A stretch of 64,000 nt of DNA from Ceratothoa steindachneri (lineage: Eukaryota; Arthropoda; Malacostraca; Isopoda; Cymothoidae). Shown one piece after another: positions 31,640 through 42,378 of this stretch (the first letter of the stretch is position 1; each line of letters begins with the position of its first letter). The position numbers and the translations under genes are program-made. The stretch lies in assembly GCA_963969495.1 (NCBI GenBank), contig OZ018320.1, positions 76,514,813-76,578,812 on the forward strand, written 5' to 3'. The notes beneath the pieces are model-generated. The model was given only the letters and a program-made list of their open reading frames with translations. It was not told the origin of the DNA and searched no databases.

Positions 31640-32990
31640 TGGAGCCATTATATGTGAAACCTTTTTATAGTAGTTCGGGGCTCGTGATGATTGGAAGGAG
31701 TTCGCCTTCTTGGAAGATGGAAACGGCTTTCTGGTCGACAACTCTTAAATCTCCGACTAGTTTGTTGCCCACTTTATTTTCTTGTGTCAGTTGGGAGGGG
31801 AGGGGGGGAGCGGTTCTCTGTTTTGGGGGTTTTTTTTTTACTTCCTCTCTTTGTCAGCTCTGTTGGAGGAGTTGGAGATTCCTCTTTTGTGAGTCGTGTT
31901 TTGGTCTTTCTTCTGGTTTATTTTCTTCCATTTTCACCTGTCTCTTGTTTTTTCTTTGAATTTCAGTTGTATAAAATATTTGGACGATAGGTAGGGGAAA
32001 GCTTAATTTTATTTTTCTACCGTTGTTTCCTAGATGGAGGTTCAAATATCCAAGAATGTTCCAGGATTTGCGATATTAGATAGGTGAGCGTACATGATGT
32101 AAGTCATAATCTACTTGCCTTTTTTTCAACCTAGAGTTTTTGGCCGCTGGTTCTTGGGGTATTTGTTTCCGTGATATTTACCCGTCTCGTTTGTTTCTTC
32201 TTCCTTTTGGTTTTTCAGTGTAGCCTGCCATTAATGCTTCAACTCTCATGGGACATCCCATTTTATGCATTTGTATGTGAGGTGGTGCGATATTCATTCA
32301 AAGAATGGCCAACCGTTGCATATTCCGAATATAATTTTTCCGCTAGGAAACACTCGACGCTTTTGTGGCCCTTGACAGCGTGGCATTTGTAGCAGACGTT
32401 AAAGGCGCATAGTCTCCTATCTCTATTTTGTCCGGGAAGATACTTGGGTAGAAACCAAGAAGCTCCTGCGTTTTTGTTTCAACAGCCATTTCATTGGATT
32501 CGAGTTATTGTGCCAAAGCTTTCGTTTTTGCCGAATTTGTCTATGTTCGAGAATTTTTCCGAGGATTGTTTCTCCTCAACTTCGCTCTTGATGTCCTCGC
32601 AAATGTTATCACTAAAGATGGAATCTGGTCTTCTGTAGATTATCGTGGATTTCTTGCTAATAGTGCTATTTAATCCAGCTCCTTGGCTTTGTTTGCTACC
32701 AATCTATCGAAATCTTGGATGAGGTGACATATCGCGGTGTATCCTGATAGGGTTTCTATGAGCCTTGTCAGAGAAATGTTTAAAGCCCCGAAGATGACCT
32801 TTGTTACGTCAGACCGAGTGTTTTTTTTTATCTCACAAATAGTTCGGTGATGCGCTCTAAAGTTGATTAGCGGTAGAAGAAAAAGAAGGATAATCGATGA
32901 GAGACACTCACTTAGACTTAATTCCTTTAAGTGGCATTCAAGGTTGCCATCAATCAAGAGAGTTGCCAGCTAGCATTTCACTTGGAGGAA
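31640..32990 (-). pseudogene. ORF1 (gag-like) remnant of another Jockey/CR1-like copy (F)
   Basis: On the minus strand, NISLTRLIETLSGYTAIC near 32765 matches the gag start of copies C and D. An IYRRPDSI...EDIKSEVEE block near 32620 matches their CRRIDPW...EEIKEEIE block. A knuckle with CYKCHAVKGHKSVEC lies near 32370, and a TYIMYAHL...ANPGTF block near 32080 matches TCILFAHV...NPGTF. All blocks are in order but split by stops and shifts. No ORF2 follows, so only the gag part of this old copy survives here. Confidence 0.65.
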
Positions 32991-33650
32991 GAATCGAAAG
33001 AGGTTCTATCAATGAGAGCCTTTTTAATGAGTAAAAATACGATGAGACGAAATAATAGGTGCATAAATAAAAATAAAATGAATAATGACAGGCTCCCATA
33101 GTAAACATTTAAACAATAAATGCTATGGCGGCAGGTTGAAATAGAAACCCCGAGAAAAATCTTCAATCAAAGATCACGAGCTCTTAAAGGTACAAACATA
33201 AGCCACCTTACCTGGTAATATCACAAATTTCACTTGAAACATTTTTTGTGATTATTTTAAAATATACTCGGAAGACTTGAACAGATTAATTCAAATTGGT
33301 TACAGACATTAGGAAGCTTTAACGTTCCACGACGCGATTGTATTACAGTGAAAACAGTGGAGAAATTAGTCGATCCTCACTATTCGCTCTCCAGCTCCAA
33401 TATTCAAATCTCTACGCTGACATCACTACTCCTCCCGCACGTGCCCTCGGACACCGTTTCTCTAAGTTATTTCGAATTTGAATGAATATTTCAACGTGAC
33501 GTCACTTGAGCTCTTCCGAATCGCGACCTCATAAATTGGCCGGATGAAGTCATATGGCTCTGCCGTGGCACTAGTAGACGGGAGGGCAAGGATAGGCTCA
33601 ATTCACATGCCTGCCTTGCCTCACTGGTTCTCCTATAATTTAAGGCAAGA
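32991..33650. other. Interval without a recognised gene
   Basis: No motifs or terminal repeats seen. It ends at the target duplication of the hAT element. Confidence 0.4.
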
Positions 33651-34370
33651 CACTAGGGCAACGCGGACCAAATTGTGGCTCTCGAGCCGCAGGCGGCTCT
33701 TGAAAGTATTTTGTGTGGCTCTTGAGACAACATTAATTGGGGGATGCTTCATTGGAATTTTAACTAACATTTAAAAGTAATAGCTTTACAAAATGATTCG
33801 AATATTACACGCAATATACGTTAGTTCATTGCTTTCCTACACGAATTAATAATCTTGTCAAGATTAAAATAAATTTAAATTTATCGAATCATTGCCGCGA
33901 TTGGTGCAGCGGCATGTCAATCGAGTTTCTAAAATGGACCTGCCCGTTTAATCTTGAATGACCACGCATGCAGACGACTGCTAATTTGCACCTCGCGCTA
34001 GATAAAACAATTTTTATACAATAATAATCGCTTTTACATAACAAGATATACATTTGTGTGGAATATGTTGCATAAGATACATTTTATTTGTTATGATGAG
34101 CCAATTTAAGCACCTTATTCACATTATCTTTTCAAATTTCACCGCGAGAAAAATAATTGTCAGAAGCTATGTAGTTTCCAAATAGTGCAGACACCAAGTA
34201 AAAATTACTAGTTTCGGAAAGGCTGTTGAAACTGCATTGCTTCGCTTGCTGCTTTCAGCCCACTTACTACAGTAGTGGAATGTTCGTTGTGCAATTTGTG
34301 CTGAAGTAAATACTTTTTTTGATTTATAGTGAATATTTTTTTAGTTAAATTTATAAAACCCATCTTAAAA

Positions 34371-36300
34371 ATGACTGAGAAACAGAAAAGTGTAAGAATG
34401 AAATATGAACAAGAAAACAGTTTTCAACCAAAATGGGAGGGCGATTTGTTTAAAGCGTCACCATGAATCTAATCATAAAAATTTGTATCTGAATTTCCTC
34501 CTAAATCAGAACTGCGAAAAAATCAGGTAAAAATATTGAGATCTAATTTAGTAACTCAACAAAATAGCCTATTTTCCCTCTGTATGCAAAAAGATTTAAC
34601 AACTGAAGCTAGTTTTGTTATAGCTTGGAATACTGCTCGAAGAAGACTTCTTTATAGTCATGGAAAATCTGTAAAAAAGAATATTACTGATGTGAAACAA
34701 GTTCTGCTGTCGCTTCTTCACTACAGAATGATCTGAGAAGTTGCGCGGAACTCCCACTGCATAAACTTGTCAGCATTGCAACAGATGGAGCACCAGCCCT
34801 GGTAGGCCATAAGGCTGGCCTAGTTCGGTAATTACCACAAGATCCCAGATCTTTGATCACTGTATCATTCATCTTGACCATTTAGTAAGTAAATACTTTA
34901 ATTTCGACAATGTTATAAGTTGTGAATTTCATTCGGACAAGTGCTAAAACACACCGTGAACTCAAACATTTTATTTGGGAGCTGGAAATTAAAGAAAAGC
35001 CCAATGACCTTTTTTTATACGGTTCTGTAAGATGGTTGTCAACTACCAATCTTTTAAATAATTTGATGCCCTTTTTGAACTAATTATTGCCCTCATGCAA
35101 GAAAAAAGAAAGAAATGCCCACAACCAGAAGATCACGAATGGATACAAGTTCTGATGTTCTTGACAGAATTAATGCAAAACCTCCAATATTTAAATCTTA
35201 CACTTCAAGAGATGAACAAAGTTACCACAGAACTAGCGCAATCAGTTTTAAGTTTTCAAATAAAATAAAGATTTTTTAAAGAGATCTGGCATAAAACAAT
35301 TAGACTACTTTCCCTACCTTAAATCAAGATTAGCAACTTTTTCGAAATTAAAATTCAAGAGAGTAAATTAACACAATACAAAGAAAACCTCGACACTCTT
35401 TATCATAATTTTGATAACAGGTTTGAGAAACTAAAATGGCGGAAGTCATGCTTTGAATTACTTTTTAATTCGTTTGCAATCGATGTAATCAGTGATGGCT
35501 GTCCTATTGCTCTACCTTTTGTCTTGAGTGTTACTTCAATAGAAACAGAGCTTTTGATCTGCAGGAAGATTTGGCTTTGAAACTTGTACAATTATTACCT
35601 CCATAAAAGAAAAAGAAAGAATTACCTACACCTAGAAGATCACAAATGGATACAAGATCTTATGTTCTTTACAGATGTAATGCAATACTTCCATTATTAA
35701 AACCTTGCACTTCAAGAGAGGAACAAAGTTATTACAGAACTAGTCAATCAGTTTTAAGTTTTCAAAATAAAATAAAGCTTTTTCAGAGATCTTGCTAAAA
35801 TAAATTTACTACTTTCCCTACCTTAAATCAAGATTAGCAGCTTTTCCAAAATTAAAACTCAAGAGAATAAATTAACAATGCCAAAAAAAAACTAGATACT
35901 ATCATAATTTTTATAACAGGTTTGGGAAACTAAAATGGCTGAAGCCATGCTTTGAATTACTATTGAATCCGTTTACGATCTATTTAATTAGTGATGGCTG
36001 TCCTCTTGATCCACCTTTTGTCTTGGATGCTACTTCAATAGAAACAGAGCTTATTGATATGCAAGAAGATTTGGCTTTGAAACTTGCACACAAAAGCTCA
36101 TCTCAAACTGACTTTCGGAAACAAATCCAGAAGCAAAGTATCCTAATCTTCAGGAATTTGGCTTCCGGTTTCTTTCGGTTTTCGGAACAGCTTACAGCTG
36201 TAAATCTCTCTTCCCTGTTATTAAATTTGTCAAGTCAAAACATCATGCTATCCTCACTAACAGCCACCTTATAAGCTTCTCAGAACACTATTAACATCAT
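34371..36300 (+). pseudogene. hAT transposase remnant
   Basis: The ATG at 34371 starts codons ending in FQPKWEGDLF, which resemble the lead into the BED zinc finger of such transposases. The Cys pair is deleted and only RHHESNH remains near 34455. The frame 34536-34736 contains a QQNSLFSL...ASFVIAWNTAR-type helix region. ATDGAPALVGHKAGLV near 34780 keeps the first catalytic Asp (TDGAPA). VNFIRT, IWELE and VRWLS (near 35030) follow. The C-terminal DLALKLAHKSSS...FWRF-like dimerisation region is near 36065-36180. Stops are frequent. The central part is duplicated. Confidence 0.75.
35080..36095 (+). repeat. About 508-bp tandem duplication inside the hAT transposase
   Basis: Copy 1 (about 35083-35590) and copy 2 (about 35591-36098) share, in order, an A/G-rich lead, AGATCAC, TTACTTTCCCTACC-like words, GCTTTGAATTACT, GTGATGGCTGTCCT and GATTTGGCTTTGAAACTTG. 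The copies differ at many positions and by small gaps, so the duplication is old. Confidence 0.88.
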
Positions 36301-36383
36301 TCAACCAGATCTTAAACTTCAAAGCCTTCAAAGAGCAAAGATTAAATATTTTACATCAGTAAATAGGACTTTAATAAATTTTA

Positions 36384-37769
36384 TTTGGTCGAGGAATAAG
36401 TTCTTGCGGTTTTATCAAATTTATTCATTACCATTAACAATTTTAGAAAAACTTCATTTTTAATTGATAACAATATGTAATTTAATCAATAATGTATTGA
36501 TTAATGTTTTGTTGTTATTTACGACTTATTCCCAACGTTCAACTAGTTTTTCGATGCCTCTGCAATAAAAATCTCTGGATTTTGACTCGAAGAATTCTCC
36601 TAACTAGGTTCTTAATTCCACATCAGTATTGAACAAAACGCCGCGCAAATTGTTGGAGAGCAATCGGAACAGATGGAAATCCGATGGAGCCAAGTCTGGC
36701 GAATATGGAGGATGCGGCAGGATTTCCCAATTAAGCGTTTGGATGGCGTCTTTGTTATATTGGCAATGTTAGAACGAGCATTGTCGTGTTGCAGAAGGAC
36801 TCCATAACGTCGATGAGGTCGCTTTTCACGAATAGCTTCGGCGAGTCGATACATTTGTTGAACGTAGAGTTCTGCATTGACAATCTCATTGTTCGCAAGA
36901 AGCTCATAAAGAATGATGAATTCACAATCCCACCACACACACAGCATCGTCTTTCGTGGATGAAGTACTTGTTTTAATTGCGGAAGTGTTTTTTATTGGG
37001 GCTAAGCCATTGTTTTCGATGGTTCATGTTGAGATAAATATACCAATTTTCCTCACCAGTGATGATGCGGTAAAGAAATCTCCTTATATCCACGAGTAGC
37101 CTTGTGACGAGCAAGAAAACCTGTGGCAATCGTGTAGCGTTGAAGTTTGTTGCTTTCGCTCAAAGCGTGCGGAACCCATGCGCCGAGTTTTTTTAACTTT
37201 TCCCATCGAATGAAGGTGATTTACTACAGTTTTCTGATCACACGCCAATTGTACAGCCAATTTTCTAGTTGATTGACTAGGATTTTCATGATGAAAGTCA
37301 TTCACTCGATCTTCATCCAACTTGATGGGGCGGCCAAAACGTTCTTCGTCATTAAGATTGAAATGACCGTTTTTGAAAAGTGAAAACCACCATTGAACTG
37401 TCCTTTCTGATCAAGCATTTTCTCCGTACATAGCACAAATATCGCGACCAGCTTTGGCTGCGTTTGAATTGTTCCCGTCTCGATTGAAAATGAATAACAA
37501 CAAGTGTCGAAAATGCGCCTTTCTTTCAACTTGACATTCCATTTTGAGGGTCAGAACAAAAATTAAATTAACACAACTTTTAAATAAACCCCAATGACTT
37601 ATCCTAAGCAAGAGCCTAATACTCTACGCTGTTAAGAGATGTAGCCGAACCTTTGCAAATTTTTCTCTCATTATTTATTATTGTTTCTTAATATGTGCAC
37701 AAATCACTTCGACAAAGCTTAAATCAACACAACGTTACAAAAAACTCAAGAACTTATTCCTCAACCTAA
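36384..37769 (-). mobile_element. mariner DNA transposon nested in the hAT
   Basis: The terminal inverted repeats contain GAGGAATAAGTTCTTG at both ends (36391 on plus, 37762 on minus), starting TTTGGTC on the left and TTAGGTT on the right. TA dinucleotides flank at 36382-36383 and 37770-37771. A length of 1386 bp fits a full mariner with a single gene on the minus strand. Confidence 0.93.
36600..37542 (-). pseudogene. mariner transposase remnant
   Basis: The ATG at 37542 opens MECQVERKAHFRHLLLF, a usual mariner start. Recognisable blocks follow: VQWWFSLFK near 37390, NDEERFGRPIKLDED near 37340, STRKLAVQLACDQKTVVNHL (37270-37210), LQRYTIATGFLARHK near 37120, MLCVWWDCE near 36945 and LLQHDNAR near 36795, which holds the second catalytic Asp. 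The first Asp block (GDEKW) is replaced by a stop-containing segment near 37060, and the end is shifted. The catalytic triad is not complete in frame, so it is inactive. Confidence 0.88.
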
Positions 37770-38013
37770 TAATTTGCATCATTAAAATTGAATAAGTACA
37801 AATTTAAAACAGCATTTTTGTTTTTGAACCAGCAAAGATTAACCAAGTTTTGGTAATGACGAGTAGGGTTTTTATAAGGTACTGGTATTTTTTAACACTT
37901 TTAAATGCAATTATGAAAAAATAATATCTGGGGTTCTTAAACATTCAAATATATATGAAACGTATCCAATGTGGCGCTTTTTATAAAAGAACATGGCCAC
38001 CCCTGAACTAGGG

Positions 38014-38895
38014 GAAAGAGAAAATTATAAAATTTCAAAACCTTGAAAACTTTGGGTGAGGGACTCCCCTTTTGTTAAAATTTTTATGCTTTCTTCGGTG
38101 GCTTTGTGATGCATAGACGTCTAATTGTCGAAGATCCCGACTAGAAGCTCTAACTCATAACACCATCTATACTAGAGCGCAAAATATTATAATGTCACAT
38201 TTTATTTTATACTTAACTCAAATCCATCACGAGGCAAGTGAATTGAAACAAACATTTTCGCATGGTCAGACTAAGAAACAAATAAAACAGCCAGTTTTAG
38301 ATAATTTGCAAGTAATTTAATAAAGGCAACGGTAAGGATTTTTTATTCGAGGTTGTTACATTGTAAGATAACGCAATGGGCTACAGGGATTGTGTCGAAT
38401 GTCCCTAACTTCGGATACAACTATAATTTAGGAGACATACCGTTAAACCAGATCAAAATATTATTGTACACGTCGTCATTGGCATTCATTTGAATGAGCT
38501 ACCAGTTATATCCTACAAAACTCACACAGAGGACCCTAGTGCGACTCTGACAAGGGCTAAGAAAGATCGGAATGAAGCGGGATTTTCGTTGACTGAAGCT
38601 ACGTCACAAAGGTCATCACTGGTGGACTTCAAGAGTCCCTGAAGAAGCATTGTCAGGATAGCACCCATGAACATCTCAATAATCTTGAATTTGGCAAAAT
38701 GTGTGGGGTCAGGAGATTGGTGTTGACCAGAAAGAAAATTTTCGGGACGGACACAGTAAACTTTGTTCATTTGACCAAGATCACAATTTTAAGTACCATT
38801 TGCTCGAGAATCCACAGGAAATAAAGAAAATGATAAACAAGCGATTTCGTCTTTTTATCAGAGCAAACAAGGATCAAACATAAAATAAGAAAAAA
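38014..38895. other. Interval without a recognised gene
   Basis: Open frames here (for example 38522-38770, minus) show no motif I know. Confidence 0.4.
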
Positions 38896-38912
38896 AGAAA
38901 GAGAGAGAGAGG

Positions 38913-38976
<64 letters not shown>
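38896..38976. repeat. (GA)n microsatellite
   Basis: About 38 GA units with one GGGAGG interruption near 38911. Confidence 0.97.
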
Positions 38977-38977
<1 letters not shown>

Positions 38978-40372
38978 AAACGGAATAAAATAATATAAAC
39001 TCCTTTACCCGTTAAATAAAGTGATATAATAGATGTTGTTCGAACCTTTACCATCGAGCACTCTTCGCTTTTTAGCCCACTGCAGCAAGTTTCAGAAGTA
39101 TCAAGAGTTGGTGTTTTATATAATCCGAATATGATATAAAGTGTTTTATCTTTATAAGTAATAAACTATGCTGTCCAAAATCAGAAGAAATAAGCCCCAA
39201 CTTGTTAACCTCGAAATTTAAAAAAATTAAAGGTGAACGAATCTCCAACTAGACGATCCGATATCTCAACTTCAAGGCTTTTAAAGAAGTTATTGGAATT
39301 GGTTATTTAATTAAAGATAAAAAGATAAAATCAAAGCGTCTCCGCCAAGGTTTGTAAGGAGAGGCTTGTAATATAATGAAGCTTAGAAGAAAATGTTATT
39401 GGAAATCTATAAACTACTCGGAAAAAGTAATCACCTCCACAGATTACAAAGTAACGAATGTTCTATTAATATTACTGATCCTCACGAGACATTCTTATCA
39501 GTCCGACATCAGAAATGGTCAGCCTTTACAACATAATTAAGAAAAAAATGGTTGAACATTTGGTCCCTTCCCAATAATTTAGTGGCGTAACTGTCAACAA
39601 TGACTTACAGAAGAACAAATTGGCTTTGATGAAACTGCTCGCTTATTTTCACATAAATATCAAAGAATAAGATTCTGACAAAGTACTAGTTACAATTTTC
39701 TTGGACTAAAGTGTTAGTGGTAATTTTCACATAACAGAACGAGAAAGAGGAAATTAAATAAACATAGTCGCCTCAGAATGTGAATCTCTTTGTTGGTTTT
39801 CTACGAAGCTCGTTTATGAGTTTGATATTTTTATTATAAATCTAATTGAAATTAGTTTGTTGATGGCGATATCTAAATTACTGTACGCACATAAGTCCCT
39901 GGAAAGAAACGTGCCAATCACTAAATGAGGTGCAAATCAATGCAAAGAAAATTATTGACCAGAGCGTGAAATTGACAATTTTTAACATAGCAAATCGTAG
40001 ATTATCTCCTATTGAATGGTGAGGAATGGGTTACAATTAGCCCTGATTCTAGATTTGCGATGGTAACACATTTATTAATAGTTAGTGGGTTATTTAGTTA
40101 ATTTCACCACCCCTTTGTTTGAGTTGTAGATGAGGTCCCTCGATTGTAACTGCAAATCTCTAGGACACCAGGGGCGGGTCTTCATGGATGGTATGAGGTA
40201 GGAGGTCTCGATAATACCATGTTAAGCCGCTAACTAGCGAGTATGGGAATCCTTGTTTGGCATAAAGGCGAACCAGCCGACCCTCACCTCGGAAGGGTGG
40301 ACATGTAGACCACCATATAAGCCATATTTAGAAGACAGATTAACGACAAGAAAATTAATTGCGAATTAGTTA
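38977..40372. other. Interval without a recognised gene
   Basis: AT-rich to about 40080. The part 40100-40340 is more GC-balanced and could be a short interspersed element, but I found no defining ends. Confidence 0.35.
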
Positions 40373-40960
40373 AAATGAGTTGTAAAGGTTCTAAAATGTG
40401 TGAAAGGAGTTGTACAGGCTATGAAATGTGTAAGATGGGTTGTAAAGTTTCTAAATTGTGTAGAATGGATTTGAAGGTTCTACAATGTGCGAAATGGGTT
40501 TTAAAGCTTTCACAATGTGTTATCGGTCATACAGCTTCTAAAATGTGTGAATGTGTTGTACCGGTTATAAAATGTGTGAGATGGGTGGTAAACTTTCCAA
40601 AATGTGGGGAATTAGTTGTAAAGGTTCTAAACTATATGAAATTGGTTATAAACTTTATAAACTCTGCAGAGTGGTTTGTACAGGTTTTAAAATATGTAGA
40701 ATGGGTTGGGAAGATTATAAAATGTGCGGAAATGGTTGTGCAGGTTCTAAAATGTGTTATATGGGTTTTAATGATGCTAAAATGTGTGGAATGGGTTGTA
40801 AATTTCCTAAAATGTTAGGAATGGGTTGTAAATGTTCTAAAATATGTGGAATAGGTTGGAAAGTTTCTGAAGTATGTGGGATTGGTTGTAATGGTTCTAA
40901 AAAGTATGAAACTGGTTATAAAGGTTCTAAAATGTGTGGAGTGGGTTGTAAACTGTTAGA
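40373..40960 (+). repeat. 30-bp minisatellite, about 19-20 units
   Basis: A unit close to AAATGTGTGGAATGGGTTGT plus AAAGGTTCTA recurs every 30 bp with scattered substitutions and a few one-base indels. Since 30 is a multiple of three, long open frames result (40375-40818 and 40551-41003) that encode ten-residue repeats rich in Cys, Lys, Gly and Met. No signal of selection for a protein can be seen. I regard the frames as a by-product. Confidence 0.93.
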
Positions 40961-41084
40961 TTGCATGAAAATCTCATTCAATGGAAGATATTTATGCGTT
41001 TGAGTCTAAATTGGTCGAAGTAAATGATTTTCTATACGTCAGCGTGTAAAATAGTGGGTTGTCATGTTGCCATGGTTGTTGAAC

Positions 41085-41300
41085 AATTTTTTGGATGAAG
41101 TGCTGAGAGAAGTAAGAATGGGAAAGAGGGAAAAGGAGGTGAGATTGATGAGTATGACAAGGGATGATTTATAAGTATGTTGCTGATGACCTGGTCTTAG
41201 TGGCTGAAAGTGAGAGGGATTTGGAAATGCTGATTGAAGTGTTTGAGAAATTATCCTTGAGTGGACAAGAATAAATGTAGAAAAGATTAAGATGATAAGA
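41085..41300 (+). pseudogene. Reverse transcriptase fragment of a third LINE type
   Basis: Translation gives FLDEVLREVRMGKREKEV and, after a shift near 41180, YVADDLVLVAESERDLEML followed by INVEKIKM near 41270. This is the palm region with the ADD catalytic pair and the following helix of a non-LTR RT resembling the VREVN...FADDLVLVAES group common in invertebrates. It is unlike copies A-H. Only about 70 codons are left; a tRNA-like segment begins directly after. Confidence 0.7.
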
Positions 41301-41302
41301 GC

Positions 41303-41375
41303 TTTCGCTAGTGTGGCAGGTAAGGTATTGAATTTCCATGCCTAGGTAGTGGGTTCGAGTCTAGGAAAGAGCGGA
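41303..41375 (+). other. tRNA-like head, probably of a SINE
   Basis: An A-box-like TAGTGTGGCAGGTAAGG is followed 30 bp later by GGGTTCGAGTC, a good B-box for RNA polymerase III. The segment between matches a tRNA anticodon arm in spacing, but the stems have many mismatches, so it is not a working tRNA. An unrelated body of about 150 bp follows. SINE identity is inferred. Confidence 0.45.
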
Positions 41376-42129
41376 TACAAAAGATTTAGTAGCTCATTGA
41401 GGGCAGCTGCTGGCGTTCAGAGAGGTATAGCTACGTACGTTGCAATGTACATAACAAATCGCAACTCCACTGTCACTTCCACCTTCCTTCGCAAGCATAA
41501 CACATCACTCTTCCGTATCGGAACCTGTAATTAAGAAGTTTCCATGTCCACGCTTCTCTGTCTGAATGATTGACTTATTTTAGGTCCGAATGGTTTCTTT
41601 ACCCTCAACAAGGACTGGCTCATTTCGTCTCTCGGCTTAACAGAGGATTTCGTGCCACTTCGGCCTCAATGTCTGCAGGAAGATCGGTGGCCTTTCATCT
41701 TCCACATATTTTCGCTTCTTATATCTTGATTTGCTTTACAGATCTGTCGTGATCACTACTGGCATTAAACTGTAGGTCGATAGGCATTATTTGATTTTGC
41801 TTTGATTCACCTCCAAAGCCAACGAGGGCATTGACTGCTCGGAATGAATTTGGAGGACGTTGAATGGATACTTTTTACTCTGGATGTTGCAAGAAAATAG
41901 AGTGGATATTTTGCTTTAAAATAATAAATAATTAGTTTAATGATATTAATCAAATTTGAGAAATAATACCAGAATTCCCACCAGAAATCAATAGTAAACG
42001 AAAGCACCAATCATAGGTTAACGCGAAAGCACAAGAGAAAACCGTTAGAATGGAATTTTCAAAACAAACGGAAAACACGCCCTGCTAAGAAAAAATTCGC
42101 ACATCAATTATATGTGGCTCTTTCGTTAG
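41376..42129. other. Possible SINE body, then AT-rich interval
   Basis: The first 150 bp may belong to the tRNA-like element. The rest shows no supported feature. Confidence 0.35.
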
Positions 42130-42161
42130 GGGATTTTTTTTTGGGGGGGAGAAGCTCATCT

Positions 42162-42189
42162 GGTGACTGTCTGCTTGGGCCTAAGTCGC
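42162..42189 (-). other. 3'-UTR hairpin block of copy B
   Basis: On the minus strand GCGACTTAGGCCCAAG is followed by AGACAGTCACC, corresponding to the perfect hairpin of copy A with several substitutions. Confidence 0.6.
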
Positions 42190-42378
42190 AGTACACGACA
42201 AAGCCTACTACTAAGCTATATTAAGAAACAAGTAACGAAAAAAAAACAAGAAAACAAATAAGAATATGTAAATAAAATAAAAAAAATTGAAAAAGCAAGA
42301 AGGAGGTGTACTACTTTGTCGGGGGTAGGCCCGCATATCCCCTGGCGCAGGAACATGCAACCTCCAAAAAAACAAGAG

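Larger units (their letters stand above)
33659..38005 (+). mobile_element. hAT DNA transposon (GTF2IRD2/ZBED-like), interrupted by a mariner
   Basis: The left end reads CAACGCGGACCAAATTGTGG and the right end, on the opposite strand, CAGGGGTGGCCATGTTC. These match as imperfect terminal inverted repeats of hAT type. The flanks carry CACTAGGG (33651-33658) and AACTAGGG (38006-38013), an 8-bp target duplication with one change. The subterminal TGTGGCTC and GAGCCGC words near 33672-33710 are typical of this hAT group. A mariner at 36384-37769 sits within it. Removing that leaves about 2.96 kb, of which about 0.5 kb is a duplication. Confidence 0.85.

Noticed and set aside
38522..38770. 82-codon minus-strand frame, first thought to be transposase-derived
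   Set aside because: I could not match any catalytic or zinc-binding motif.
40375..41003. 147- and 150-codon Cys-rich frames taken as real proteins
   Set aside because: They are products of a 30-bp tandem repeat readable in more than one frame, without a sign of a promoter or signal peptide.
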